Source: Mycobacterium marinum (GTDB lineage Bacteria > Actinomycetota > Actinomycetes > Mycobacteriales > Mycobacteriaceae). From it: a DNA stretch of 64,000 nt. The translations under genes were made by a program, and so were the position numbers. How positions within the stretch are numbered: position 1 is the first letter of the stretch; every line of letters starts with the position of its first letter. A model generated the notes under the pieces. That model was not told where the DNA came from. It saw nothing but the letters and a program-made list of their open reading frames with translations, and did not search any database. Shown piece after piece: positions 26,036 through 34,584 of this stretch. Location: positions 4,898,001 to 4,962,000 of the forward strand of contig NZ_CP024190.1 of the NCBI RefSeq assembly GCF_003391395.1. Direction: 5' to 3'.

Positions 26036-26364
26036 TCACGGTCGGACACAACGCCTACCACCAGAATTCGGTTGCTCTCCTTGCTTATAGATCCATCAGG
26101 GCATTTGCCGGGAGGAACCACGCAGGAGCGGCCGCGAAGTCGTGATCCAGGTCAACGATGCAGCGCTACAGCCCAATGCCGGCAACGGGAGCGGCATATG
26201 GCCAATGGCGCGGATCGAGCTCGCGCGGGCTAGCCACGGTGCCGGCGCGCAGCCGCCGCGACGCCACCACTGGAGTGCGCCAAGAAGTTGTTGAGAATCC
26301 TTGGAGCGGCCGGCCCGATGCTGGGGTCATCCAGCCAGGGAAACCAGAGCAAAGGACCTCAGCA

Positions 26365-26697
26365 ATGTTCTCAACCCGCATCACCGCAGCCATCACCACC
26401 GCAATCGGCGCAGCCGCCGTCGGGCTAGCCATCGCGACCGCAGGCAGCGCTGCGGCCAGCACCGACGACACCGCCTTCATCTCACAGATGGAGTCGGTCG
26501 GGGTCACCTTCTCCTCACCTCAGGCGGCCGACCGGGAAGGTCACCAGGTTTGCACCGAATTGGCCAGCGGCAAGACGGGCACCGACATCGCCGAGGAAAT
26601 CCTCAGCCAGACCGACCTGACCTCCAAGCAAGCGGCCTACTTCGTGGTCTACGCCACCAAGGACTACTGCCCGCAGTACGCCAGCCAGCTCGCCTAG
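26365..26697 (+). CDS. Small secreted DUF732 protein, copy A (Rv1271c-like)
   Basis: A 110-residue exported protein. The signal peptide runs to about residue 32 (I-G-A-A-A-V-G-L-A-I-A-T-A-G-S-A-A-A-S). The mature DUF732 domain contains H-Q-V-C-T-E-L, the S-G-K-T-G-T-D-I-A segment and K-D-Y-C-P-Q-Y; the two cysteines probably form a disulfide. The ATG at 26365 has AAAGGA eight bases upstream. DUF732 proteins are small mycobacterial secreted proteins of unknown function. A second copy follows 230 bases downstream. Confidence 0.9.
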   Translation: MFSTRITAAITTAIGAAAVGLAIATAGSAAASTDDTAFISQMESVGVTFSSPQAADREGHQVCTELASGKTGTDIAEEILSQTDLTSKQAAYFVVYATKDYCPQYASQLA

Positions 26698-26712
26698 CCC
26701 TTCGCCAACCAC

Positions 26713-26739
26713 GCGGGGATCCCGGCCCGGGATCCCCGC
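26713..26739 (+). terminator. Hairpin after DUF732 copy A
   Basis: Perfect 13-base arms GCGGGGATCCCGG (26713-26725) and CCGGGATCCCCGC (26727-26739) lie 16 bases past the stop codon. No U-run follows, as is usual for mycobacterial terminators. A related hairpin follows copy B. Confidence 0.6.
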
Positions 26740-26927
26740 TTCGGCCTGCTATCGGCGAGTTCAATTATGCGACAGTGCTTTTCAAATCAATCTCAGTGTG
26801 CCGATCATCGCCGAGGCGGGTTGGCGGACGGGCGCCAAGAACTTGCCAAGAACTTATTTAGAATCCGCCAAGGCGCCGGCCTCAAGGTGAAATCACCAAC
26901 GAAAATCACCGACAGAGGATCGCCACC

Positions 26928-27260
26928 ATGTTCTCACCGCGCATCACCGCAGCCATCACCACCGCAATCGGCGCCGCCGCAATCGGCCTCGCCATCGCCG
27001 GCGCCGGCGCCGCGAACGCCAGCACCGGTGACGAGACCTTCATCGCCCAGATGAAGGGAGTCGGCGTCACCTTCTCCTCAACTCAGTCGGCCGTGCGCCA
27101 GGGCCACCAGGTCTGCCAGGAATTGGCCAGCGGAAAGACGGGCACCGACATCGCCGAGGAGATCCTCAGCCAGACCAACCTGACCACCAAGCAAGCGGCC
27201 TACTTCGTCGTGGACGCTACCAAGGTCTACTGCCCCGAATACGCCAGCCAGCTGACCTAG
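26928..27260 (+). CDS. Small secreted DUF732 protein, copy B
   Basis: 110 residues, co-linear with copy A along its whole length and very similar, including the signal peptide, the G-K-T-G-T-D-I-A-E-E-I-L-S-Q-T segment and the two cysteines (H-Q-V-C-Q-E, V-Y-C-P-E-Y). AGAGGA lies upstream of the ATG. The promoter-proximal text (G-C-G-C-C-A-A-G-A-A then GAAT boxes) is also shared with copy A, so the duplication unit includes the leader. A TAGAAT box at 26859-26864 is a candidate -10. Confidence 0.9.
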   Translation: MFSPRITAAITTAIGAAAIGLAIAGAGAANASTGDETFIAQMKGVGVTFSSTQSAVRQGHQVCQELASGKTGTDIAEEILSQTNLTTKQAAYFVVDATKVYCPEYASQLT

Positions 27261-27278
27261 GACCAACCGACCGGGCGT

Positions 27279-27306
27279 GCGGGGATCCTGATTTCCGGAT
27301 CCCCGC
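27279..27306 (+). terminator. Hairpin after DUF732 copy B
   Basis: Arms GCGGGGATCC (27279-27288) and GGATCCCCGC (27297-27306) with an eight-base loop, 18 bases past the stop. The arms match the outer ten bases of the copy A hairpin, showing that the duplicated unit includes the terminator. Confidence 0.6.
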
Positions 27307-27499
27307 ATCCGTCGTTTCCGGTCCGAAAGCGGAGCTTGGGGACTTGCCGGCGGATCCGCAATCCCAGTGCCCGCAAGGATCTGCACCCAAAGCTTTCACA
27401 CCCACTCGGGCCCTTCGAGTTCGGTGGTGGATTGTTGACTGTGCTGCTCACAGATTGCTAAGCAGGACAATGCCGTGGGCCAACATAAGGAGAATTCCG

Positions 27500-28240
27500 A
27501 TGAAGCATCCGCCTCGTTCCGTTGTCGCCACCGCCGTCACATTGGCAGTCGTGCTCGCGATCGGGGGCTGCTCGAGCAACGGTGGTTCCGGCGGACCCGG
27601 GACGGCCACCGGCACCACCGTCACCACCAGTAGCGCCGAGGCGGCCACCATCCTCAAGCAGGCCGCCGAGGCCATGCGCAAGGTCACCGGAATGCATGTG
27701 AACCTCACGGTGGACGGCGACGTGCCGAACTTGCGCGTGACCAAGCTCGAGGGCGACATTTCCAACTCACCGCAGACCGTGGCCACCGGAAGCGCGACGA
27801 TGCTCGTCGGCAACAAACAAGAGGACGCGAAGTTCGTCTATGTCGACGGTCATCTGTATTCGGACCTCGGACAGCCCGGCACATATACCGATTTTGGTGA
27901 CGGGGCATCCATCTACAACGTTTCGGTGTTGCTTGACCCCAACCAGGGGTTGGCCAACCTGCTGGCCAACCTCAAGGAAGCATCCGTCACCGGCAGCGAG
28001 CAGGTGAACGGTGTGGCCACCACCAAGATCACCGGGAACTCGGCCGCGGACGACATCGCCACGCTTGCCGGCTCGCGGCTTACCTCCGCGGACGTCACCA
28101 CGGTGCCCACCACCGTCTGGATAGCTACCGACGGCTCCTCTCACCTGGTGCAGATCAAGATCCTGCCGACCCCGGCCACATCGGTGACGCTGACCATGTC
28201 CGACTGGGGCAAGCAGGTCACCGCAACCAAGCCGGTCTAG
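27500..28240 (+). CDS. lprA: LppX/LprAFG-family lipoprotein LprA
   Basis: A 246-residue lipoprotein with a signal peptide ending I-G-G-C (Cys24). The mature domain belongs to the LppX/LprA/LprF/LprG family, a half-barrel fold with a hydrophobic cavity that carries acylated lipids to the outer envelope. M. tuberculosis LprA is also a TLR2 agonist (known). AAGGAGA precedes the ATG at 27500, which fixes the start against a much longer in-frame extension. Corresponds to Rv1270c. Confidence 0.94.
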   Translation: MKHPPRSVVATAVTLAVVLAIGGCSSNGGSGGPGTATGTTVTTSSAEAATILKQAAEAMRKVTGMHVNLTVDGDVPNLRVTKLEGDISNSPQTVATGSATMLVGNKQEDAKFVYVDGHLYSDLGQPGTYTDFGDGASIYNVSVLLDPNQGLANLLANLKEASVTGSEQVNGVATTKITGNSAADDIATLAGSRLTSADVTTVPTTVWIATDGSSHLVQIKILPTPATSVTLTMSDWGKQVTATKPV

Positions 28241-28323
28241 CCATTGTCGTGAGCGCAGTTCATCGCAGTTCATCGCAAGCCGTTGAAACCGCCGGAGCAC
28301 CGGCACTTGGAAAGGACTCACCA

Positions 28324-28692
28324 ATGACGACGATCTCCCGTCGGCGGCGGTTAGCGGTGGCCGTCGCCAGTGTGGCTACCGCCACGGCAACTACCCTGAC
28401 GCTCGCACCCGTCGCTGATGCCGCCGACCAATACGGCGCGATCGCCTACTCCGGCGACGGCTCCTGGGGACGAGCGTCGCACTACCCGACCCGAGCGGCC
28501 GCCGAAGCAACCGCCGTCAAACTATGTGGCTACTCCGACTGCAAAGTGCTCACCACCTTCACTGCGTGTGGGGCGGTGGCTGCCGACGGCAAGACTTTCG
28601 AAGGCGGTGTCGGGCCCACCCTGAGCGCCGCGATGAAAGACGCGCTGAGCAAGCTCGGGGGCGGCTACATCGACACCTGGGCATGCAACTGA
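28324..28692 (+). CDS. Secreted DUF4189 protein (Rv1269c-like)
   Basis: A 122-residue exported protein with a twin-basic signal peptide (R-R-R-R-L-A-V-A-V-A) cleaved near residue 34 (P-V-A-D-A-A-D). The mature DUF4189 domain begins Y-G-A-I-A-Y-S and has four cysteines (L-C-G-Y-S-D-C, F-T-A-C-G, T-W-A-C-N), likely two disulfides. GGAAAGGA lies upstream of the ATG. Function unknown; it is located in the envelope or medium. Confidence 0.9.
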   Translation: MTTISRRRRLAVAVASVATATATTLTLAPVADAADQYGAIAYSGDGSWGRASHYPTRAAAEATAVKLCGYSDCKVLTTFTACGAVAADGKTFEGGVGPTLSAAMKDALSKLGGGYIDTWACN

Positions 28693-28765
28693 ACCTGCCC
28701 GACCCATGCGATGACCACCGTCGACCGGCGGGCAGCAGATCACCCCAAGAATTCGTGGAGATAAC

Positions 28766-28828
28766 AAAAAGGCCTACATAAGAACCTTTTCTCAACGCCC
28801 ACTCCGCACCCGCGGAACTGAGAAAAGG
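28766..28828 (+). promoter_or_regulatory. RBS-sequestering 5'-UTR hairpin with a possible alternative stem
   Basis: CCTTTTCTCA (28785-28794) and TGAGAAAAGG (28819-28828) form a perfect 10-base stem. The right arm contains the AAAAGG ribosome site of the C39-like gene (ATG at 28836). An upstream AAAAGG (28767-28772) can pair instead with CCTTTT (28785-28790), which would release the ribosome site. Mutually exclusive pairings suggest a translational switch; this is an inference. Confidence 0.5.
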
Positions 28829-28835
28829 ACAGACG

Positions 28836-29546
28836 ATGAAGATCAACAAGATCGCCACCGCCCTCAAGACAGCCACCTTCGCGATCGCCGCCGGTGCCGT
28901 TGCACTGGGACTGGCCAGCCCGGCCGGTGCAGCGTCCGGCACGATGTACGGCGACCCAGCGGCTGCCGCCAAGTACTGGCGCTACCAGAAATACGACGAC
29001 TGCCTCATCATGGCCGTCGCCGACGTGGTCGGTCAGGTGACCGGCAGGGAGCCCTCGGAGCAGGCCATCATCAAGGTGGCCCAGACGACCCCCAGCGCCG
29101 TGCACCCCGGGTCGATCTACACCAAGCCGGCCGACACCAAGAACCCGAACTCGGGCCAGGGCACCAGCCAGGCCGACATCGCGACGTTGCTGGCGCACTA
29201 CGGCATCGACGCTGTTCTTACCGACCTGGACAACGCCCCGAGCAACGGAGTCCTCACCGGCATGGAGGCCCTCGAGCACCACCTGGGCAACGGTCGCGCG
29301 GTGATCGTCAGTGTCAACGCCGAAATGATCTGGGGCGTGACCATCGACAACAAGGACGAGGCCGGCAACCCGGTTTCTGACCACGCGGTGGTCGTGACCG
29401 GTGTCGACACCGCCAACGGGGTCGTGCACCTCAACGACAGCGGCAGCGACGAGGGGCGCGACGAGCAGGTCCCGATGGCCCTGTTCATGCAGGCATGGGC
29501 CACCAGCCAAGACTTCATGGCCGTGACCACCCAAGCCAGCAATTGA
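28836..29546 (+). CDS. Exported C39-like cysteine peptidase family protein (Rv1268c position)
   Basis: 236 residues with a Sec signal peptide (cut near A-G-A-A-S, residue 33). The mature part resembles papain-fold peptidase_C39_2 proteins: a likely catalytic Cys56 in Y-D-D-C-L-I-M-A-V-A-D, His183 in S-D-H-A-V-V-V-T-G-V-D, and Asn200/Asp201 in V-H-L-N-D-S-G. These fit a Cys-His-Asn/Asp triad on an extracellular protease or bacteriocin-processing fold. AAAAGGA precedes the ATG but lies in a hairpin. The substrate is unknown; it may cut cell-wall or secreted proteins. Confidence 0.75.
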   Translation: MKINKIATALKTATFAIAAGAVALGLASPAGAASGTMYGDPAAAAKYWRYQKYDDCLIMAVADVVGQVTGREPSEQAIIKVAQTTPSAVHPGSIYTKPADTKNPNSGQGTSQADIATLLAHYGIDAVLTDLDNAPSNGVLTGMEALEHHLGNGRAVIVSVNAEMIWGVTIDNKDEAGNPVSDHAVVVTGVDTANGVVHLNDSGSDEGRDEQVPMALFMQAWATSQDFMAVTTQASN

Positions 29547-29561
29547 CCATCGATCACCACC

Positions 29562-29605
29562 GCGGGCGGCCCGCCCGGTGCACACGCACCGGACCGGCCG
29601 CCCGC
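29562..29605 (+). terminator. Strong stem-loop after the C39-like gene
   Basis: An outer stem GCGGGCGGCC / GGCCGCCCGC (29562-29571 with 29596-29605) and an inner stem CCGGTGC / GCACCGG (29575-29581 with 29586-29592) surround an ACAC loop, with a 3x3 internal bulge. It starts 16 bases after the stop and probably ends the transcript. The remainder to embR (29606-29882) shows no gene. Confidence 0.6.
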
Positions 29606-29882
29606 ACTGGCATGTTCGCAAGCACACCAAGACAATTCGCATGCAACACCAGTGATCGTCTTGGCAGCGCGGGCATTTCAACGGCCATCGTGGTAACCAT
29701 CTGCGGCCAGAACCAACGGCCGACACCGATGCCGGACGGCCCCGACACCTCGCCGACGTGCCGGGATCCCCGGTTCTCACCGCATCGGCGAACTTGGTAC
29801 CACAATAACCAGTAACGACAAACCAGTAATGACACCCGACTGCTAGGGATGCGAACGCGAGTGAAGCCGCGGAGGACCCGGA

Positions 29883-31043
29883 ATGGCTGGTAGCGCAATG
29901 GTGGACAAACGTCTCGAATTCGGTCTGCTCGGACCGTTGGAGATGACTATCGACGGCGAGCTGGTGCCGCTGGGCACACCCAAGCAGCGCGCGGTTCTGG
30001 CCATGCTGGTGATCAACCGCAACCGGCCGGTCGGGGTCGACTCACTGATCACCGCCCTGTGGGAGGAGTGGCCGCCGGCGGGGGCGCGGGCCAGCATTCA
30101 CTCCTACGTGTCCAATCTGCGCAAGCTTCTCAGTGGCGCCGGGGTCGATCCACGGGCCATGCTGGCCGCCGCCCCGCCGGGCTACCGGCTCAGCATCCCG
30201 GATAGCACGTGCGATCTGGGGAGGTTCATCGCCGAGAAGACCGCCGGCGTGCATGCGGCCGCGGCCGGCAAATTCGAGCAGGCCAGCGGGCACTTGTCGA
30301 GGGCGTTGGCCCAATGGCGTGGACCCGTACTCGACGACCTGCGAGACTTTCAGTTCGTCGACGCGTTCGCCACCGCACTGGTCGAGGATAAGATCCTTGC
30401 CCATACCGCGAAGGCGGAAGCCGAAATCGCCTGCGGCCGGGCGGCCGCGGTGATCACCGAACTTGAAGCGCTGACCGCCGAGCATCCCTACCGCGAGCCG
30501 CTGTGGACGCAGTTGATCACCGCCTACTACCTCACCGATCGCCAATCCGACGCGCTAGGTGCCTATCGCCGGGTAAAGACGACCCTCGCCGAAGACCTCG
30601 GCATCGATCCCGGCCCGACCCTGCGGGCCCTCAATGAACGAATCCTGCGTCAGGAACCACTCGACGCCAAGATGAACGCCAAGTCCACCGCCGTTGGCAC
30701 CGTCACGGTGCTCGACCAGCGCACAATGGTGTCGGGCCAGCAGGCCGTCGCCTACTTGCACACCATCGCGTCGGGTCACGACTACCCGATTCGGACCGCG
30801 GCAACCCGAATCGGGCGGCTCAGCGACAACGACATCGTCCTGGACAGCGCGAACGTCAGCCGCCACCACGCCGTCATCATCGACACCGGAACCAACTACA
30901 TCATCAACGACCTACGGTCATCCAACGGAGTGCATGTACAGCACCAGCGGATCCGCGGCGCCGTCACGCTCAACGATGGCGACCACATCCGTATCTGCGA
31001 CCACGAATTCACCTTCCAGCTCACCGCACGAAACCCCCGGTGA
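29883..31043 (+). CDS. embR: SARP-FHA transcriptional regulator EmbR
   Basis: 386 residues in three parts: a winged-helix OmpR-like DNA-binding domain (to about 110), a bacterial transcriptional activator domain (about 115-265) and a C-terminal FHA domain (about 308-375). The FHA motifs are R-I-G-R, S-R-H-H-A-V-I and S-S-N-G-V-H-V. In M. tuberculosis EmbR binds PknH-phosphorylated threonines through the FHA domain and activates the embCAB arabinosyltransferase operon (known). The kinase gene follows directly here too. Corresponds to Rv1267c. Confidence 0.96.
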   Translation: MAGSAMVDKRLEFGLLGPLEMTIDGELVPLGTPKQRAVLAMLVINRNRPVGVDSLITALWEEWPPAGARASIHSYVSNLRKLLSGAGVDPRAMLAAAPPGYRLSIPDSTCDLGRFIAEKTAGVHAAAAGKFEQASGHLSRALAQWRGPVLDDLRDFQFVDAFATALVEDKILAHTAKAEAEIACGRAAAVITELEALTAEHPYREPLWTQLITAYYLTDRQSDALGAYRRVKTTLAEDLGIDPGPTLRALNERILRQEPLDAKMNAKSTAVGTVTVLDQRTMVSGQQAVAYLHTIASGHDYPIRTAATRIGRLSDNDIVLDSANVSRHHAVIIDTGTNYIINDLRSSNGVHVQHQRIRGAVTLNDGDHIRICDHEFTFQLTARNPR

Positions 31044-31395
31044 GCCAGCTCATCCAACCGGTTTGTTTAGCAATGCTTTTCGGCGCGCAACGCTTGCCCG
31101 ACGGGCTAGCCTGCGACGCAATCCGAGATCGCGACAAGGCTTTTGGCCAAAGCTACCTCCGTCTCCGCAGCCGTTCCGGCCGGCCGCACCAGCCCGGCTG
31201 CCCCACTGACGCCGTCCCACCTTTTGACCGCGTCCGGTCGGCACCCGCGAACCCGGGCGATGTGGCCGTTTTCATGCGAGCCGACTAGCGAGGGCTTACC
31301 GTCAATGGTTGCTGGGCCGGTGATTGGACTCGGGACGACACGTCGGGCCTGTTGATAAAGTCGGCAGGATTCGGGTTGGGTTGAGGAGGTCAGCG
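31044..31395 (+). promoter_or_regulatory. embR-kinase spacer with kinase promoter box
   Basis: I see no gene in these 352 bases. A GTTGATAAAGTCGG segment contains TAAAGT (31356-31361), a TANNNT -10 candidate 40 bases before the kinase ATG. An equivalent box lies 39 bases before the other two PknH-type genes. GAGGAGG (31383-31389) is the ribosome site. Confidence 0.45.
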
Positions 31396-33186
31396 ATGGG
31401 CGAGGCGCCAGACTCGCGTGTGGGGTCGATGTTCGGCCCTTACCACCTCAAACGGCTCCTCGGCCGGGGCGGCATGGGCGAGGTCTACGAGGCCGAGCAC
31501 ACCGTCAAAGAGTGGACAGTGGCGGTCAAGCTGATGACCACCGAATTCAGCAAAGACCCGGTGTTTCGCGAGCGGATGAAGCGCGAAGCGCGCATCGCCG
31601 GACGTTTGCAGGAACCCCACGTGGTGCCGATCCACGACTACGGCGAAATCGACGGGCAGATGTTCCTGGAGATGCGCCTGATCGAGGGCACCGACCTGGA
31701 CAGCATCCTCAAGCGCTTCGGCCCCCTGACCCCGCCACGTGCGGTGGCCATCATCACCCAGATCGCCTCGGCGCTGGACGCCGCGCACGCCGACGGGGTC
31801 ATGCACCGCGATGTCAAACCGCCCAACATCCTGATCACCCGCGACGATTTCGCCTACCTGGTCGACTTCGGGATCGCCAGCGCCACCGGCGACGAGAAAC
31901 TGACCCAGTTGGGCACCGCGGTGGGCACCTGGAAATACATGGCGCCCGAGCGGTTCGCCAACGAAGAGGTCACCTACCGCGCCGACATCTATGCGCTGGC
32001 ATGTGTGCTGTTCGAGTGCCTTACCGGATCCCCGCCCTACCGGTCGGACAGCGCAGGCACGCTGGTCACCGCCCACTTGATGGATCCTGTCCCGCAAGTA
32101 AGCACGGTGCGCTCGGGGATCCCCAAGGCCTTCGACGCGGTAATCGCCCGCGGCATGGCAAAAAAGCCCGAGGAACGCTATGCGAGCGCCGGGGATCTGG
32201 CCCGCGCCGCCCATGACGCACTCAGCAACCCCGATCAGGACCACGCGGCCGACATCCTGCGGCGCAGTCGGGAATCCACGCTGCCCGGCACCGCCGCGAT
32301 CACCCCCCAACCGCCGACCATGCCCGCCGTCACCCCGCCACCGGCCATGCCGTATGCCGATCCGGCCAGTTCGGGGCCGTTGCCGCAGTCCGCACCGACC
32401 GGGCAGCCCGGGTGGGCGCCCGCGAGCGGTCCCATCCCGGCCGCACACCAACCGGCCCAAGTCCCGCAGTACTACCAAAGCGGCAGCTGGGCAAGCACGC
32501 CGCCAGGCACGCCACCGCAACAACCCGTCGGGCCGACGCCGTGGAACCAGCCGCCACCCAAACGCAATCCCTGGCCGATCGTTGCCGGCGTTGCCGCACT
32601 GGTGTTTGTCCTCATCGTTGGCGGGATCGGCGTCTGGCTGGTGACCAATTCCGACTCCACCCCCAAAGCGGGCCCCGGCACTACGGGCAGCACCACCACT
32701 ACTTCCCCCAAACCGGAGACCACCAGCCCCGAGACGACGACCACCCCGGCCGGTGACCCTCAGGCCCGGTTGCTGAGTTACCTGCCGTCGGGCTACGCCA
32801 GTGGTGTCTGCACCGCAACCACGCCCAAACCCAACAGCGTTTGGACGGGGGCGGTGGCGATGTACAACTGTGGGCAGAACACCAACGATGGCGGACCAAG
32901 TCGCGCTGTGTATGGGCTGTTCCCGAGTCTGGAAGCACTCAAGCAGGCCTTCAACGACGACATTGCCGCGGTGGATCTGGCCAATTGTCCGGGCGAGGGC
33001 CCGTCTCCCGACGGGTGGCACTATGACCGGACACCGGACGTGACGGCCGGAATGATCGCCTGCGGGACCTACAAGAACCACCCGAACGTGATCTGGAGCA
33101 ACGACGACAAGCTGATGCTCAGCGACGCCTTCGGAGACCCGGCCACCCTCGACGAACTCCACACCTGGTGGGCGAAGTACGGGTGA
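31396..33186 (+). CDS. PknH-like receptor Ser/Thr kinase, copy 1 (divergent sensor)
   Basis: 596 residues: kinase domain 16-280, Pro-rich juxtamembrane linker, one membrane helix (about residues 395-420), Thr/Ser-rich stalk and a C-terminal extracellular domain. Catalytic parts are complete: G-R-G-G-M-G (23-28), Lys45, H-R-D-V-K-P-P-N (137-144), D-F-G (157-159) and a T-A-V-G-T activation loop. The kinase half is nearly identical to PknH but the sensor differs. It begins L-L-S-Y-L-P-S-G-Y and has several cysteines, like copy 2 and unlike the PknH sensor. It occupies the pknH position next to embR. Whether it phosphorylates EmbR is an open question. Confidence 0.92.
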   Translation: MGEAPDSRVGSMFGPYHLKRLLGRGGMGEVYEAEHTVKEWTVAVKLMTTEFSKDPVFRERMKREARIAGRLQEPHVVPIHDYGEIDGQMFLEMRLIEGTDLDSILKRFGPLTPPRAVAIITQIASALDAAHADGVMHRDVKPPNILITRDDFAYLVDFGIASATGDEKLTQLGTAVGTWKYMAPERFANEEVTYRADIYALACVLFECLTGSPPYRSDSAGTLVTAHLMDPVPQVSTVRSGIPKAFDAVIARGMAKKPEERYASAGDLARAAHDALSNPDQDHAADILRRSRESTLPGTAAITPQPPTMPAVTPPPAMPYADPASSGPLPQSAPTGQPGWAPASGPIPAAHQPAQVPQYYQSGSWASTPPGTPPQQPVGPTPWNQPPPKRNPWPIVAGVAALVFVLIVGGIGVWLVTNSDSTPKAGPGTTGSTTTTSPKPETTSPETTTTPAGDPQARLLSYLPSGYASGVCTATTPKPNSVWTGAVAMYNCGQNTNDGGPSRAVYGLFPSLEALKQAFNDDIAAVDLANCPGEGPSPDGWHYDRTPDVTAGMIACGTYKNHPNVIWSNDDKLMLSDAFGDPATLDELHTWWAKYG

Positions 33187-33259
33187 ACCACGCCTCGCCG
33201 GTGCGCCGATCGGCGCTGCGGTCACCGGGTGGCGTTCCGGAACAGACGGCCGTGGCCCA

Positions 33260-33584
33260 CTAGTGGGGCAGGCGACCGCCGAGCATCCTCGTGGCTTGCG
33301 CCACGGCGCTTAGCACGTCGGCGAGCAACCCTTGGGCCCGCTGCGGGGCAGCCGGAAGCTGGGTCCGCTGATCATCGAACACCGGCGCGGACAGTCCGGC
33401 GGCACCTTCGTCACGCTTACCGGCGGTAAACGAGAAACCGCTCCGGCAGGTCTGCCAGGTTCGCCGCCAGTCGGTGCACGGTAGACGCGGGAAAGCCGGT
33501 GCGAGAATGGATTTCGGCGAGAGTCAGTGCCGGCTCGGCAGGGGTCAATGCATCGAGAACCCCGCGGATCTTCGACCTAATCTC
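33260..33584 (-). pseudogene. Remnant of an IclR-family regulator
   Basis: The minus strand holds an IclR helix-turn-helix (I-R-G-V-L-D-A-L-T, L-T-L-A-E-I-H-S-R-T-G, P-A-S-T-V-H-R-L) ending at a stop at 33417. In the next frame it is followed by an IclR-like C-terminus (G-L-S-A-P-V-F-D-D-Q, then L-A-D-V-L-S-A-V-A-Q-A-T-R-M-L-G-G). About 150 central residues are missing and the frame changes. It touches the end of the LysR gene. This is debris of a former regulator at the edge of the acquired catabolic operon. Confidence 0.6.
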
Positions 33585-34482
33585 CCGCCGCAGAAACCCG
33601 GTGACCGTAGCAGCCAAGGGCTGTCTCGCGGAATGCGACCGCCGACGAAGGCAGACATCTGTCCGCGATCCACCCGATCGCGATGGGCCTGACCAGTTGC
33701 GCATCATCAATCGCGATTTCGACGATGTCAGTGGGCCTTGCCGTCGCCTGCGGCAGCACCCCGACCCCGAGATTCGCTCCGATCAAGCCACGCAGCGTCC
33801 CGACGTCGGTCCCTTCGAACGCCAGGGTCGGATCTATGCCGTGGCGGGCGCACGCCGCATCAACGATGCGACGCAAAGTGTGGTCACGGTCGAGCACCAC
33901 GAACGGATAGGCGGCCAGTTCGGGAAATCTGATCAGCCGGCGACCGGCGAGTGGATGATCGGTGCTGACCACCGCATAAAGTTGCTGAGTGAATAGCGTC
34001 TGCCACGCTATCTCGCCGTAGCCTTCGAAGGCGGCCGGAAAACTCAAGCTCACATCGGTAACACCGCTGACCAGGTCGCTGAGCACACCTTGACCGGAAC
34101 GTTGATGCAGTTCGAACCGCGCCTGCGGAAACCGGCTGTGATGCAGGCGAATCAGGTGCGGCACCGTCTGCATCCCCAGGGAGTGAAGAAAGCCCAGTGC
34201 TACCGTCCCGCCGCTGACACCGGCGAGCTCACGCACGTTGTCGATTGCCGAAGAGACGCTGCGTTGGGCCAGCCGGCTGCCCACCAGTAGAGCCTGTCCA
34301 TATCGATTGAGCTCGTTGGTGCGGCCTCGCCGGGTGAACAGTTGCACGCCGATCTCAGCCTCGAGCAGCGTGATGGCACGACTCACCGCAGACTGCGACA
34401 CCAAGAGCTGCTCGGAGGCGCCCCGAAGCGTGCCGCATTCCGCAACGGCCTGAAAGTAGCGCAATTGATAGAGCTCCACCGG
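33577..34482 (-). CDS. LysR-type regulator of the adjacent itaconate-like operon
   Basis: 301 residues, with an N-terminal winged helix (L-Y-Q-L-R-Y-F-Q-A-V-A-E, S-Q-S-A-V-S-R-A-I-T-L-L-E) and a two-lobed effector domain. I start it at the GTG 34482, which gives the family-typical M-E-L-Y-Q-L-R-Y-F; a TTG 18 bases upstream is also possible. It is divergent from the CoA-pathway operon, the standard arrangement for a LysR activator of its neighbour. Related LysR proteins beside rip/ict operons respond to itaconate or its CoA ester, so the same is inferred here. Confidence 0.9.
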   Translation of the reverse strand, partial: PVELYQLRYFQAVAECGTLRGASEQLLVSQSAVSRAITLLEAEIGVQLFTRRGRTNELNRYGQALLVGSRLAQRSVSSAIDNVRELAGVSGGTVALGFLHSLGMQTVPHLIRLHHSRFPQARFELHQRSGQGVLSDLVSGVTDVSLSFPAAFEGYGEIAWQTLFTQQLYAVVSTDHPLAGRRLIRFPELAAYPFVVLDRDHTLRRIVDAACARHGIDPTLAFEGTDVGTLRGLIGANLGVGVLPQATARPTDIVEIAIDDAQLVRPIAIGWIADRCLPSSAVAFRETALGCYGHRVSAAGD

Positions 34483-34584
34483 CCCAGGATACTTGCGCAA
34501 AACTGAACAGTTCTTCGAAACCTTGTGCTAGACGCAAACCTGGTTGGTTCCTAGCGTGTTCGTAGACCCCGAGGAGACCACAAG
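34483..34584. promoter_or_regulatory. Divergent LysR / catabolic operon control region
   Basis: The short gap holds stacked small palindromes: TTGCGCAA (34493-34500), AACTGAACAGTT (34501-34512, 5-base arms) and TTCGAA (34514-34519). These are candidate LysR binding sites at a suitable distance from the operon. GAGGAG lies before the ATG at 34585. Confidence 0.5.

Noticed and set aside
28740..29780. 346-residue minus-strand frame
   Set aside because: Antisense shadow of the C39-like gene; low-complexity Gly/Val/Arg composition, no motifs, while the plus-strand protein has a signal peptide and ribosome site.
31390..33225. 611-residue minus-strand frame opposite kinase copy 1
   Set aside because: Shadow frame in GC-rich DNA; similar shadows appear opposite the other kinase copies, and the kinase motifs on the plus strand are complete.
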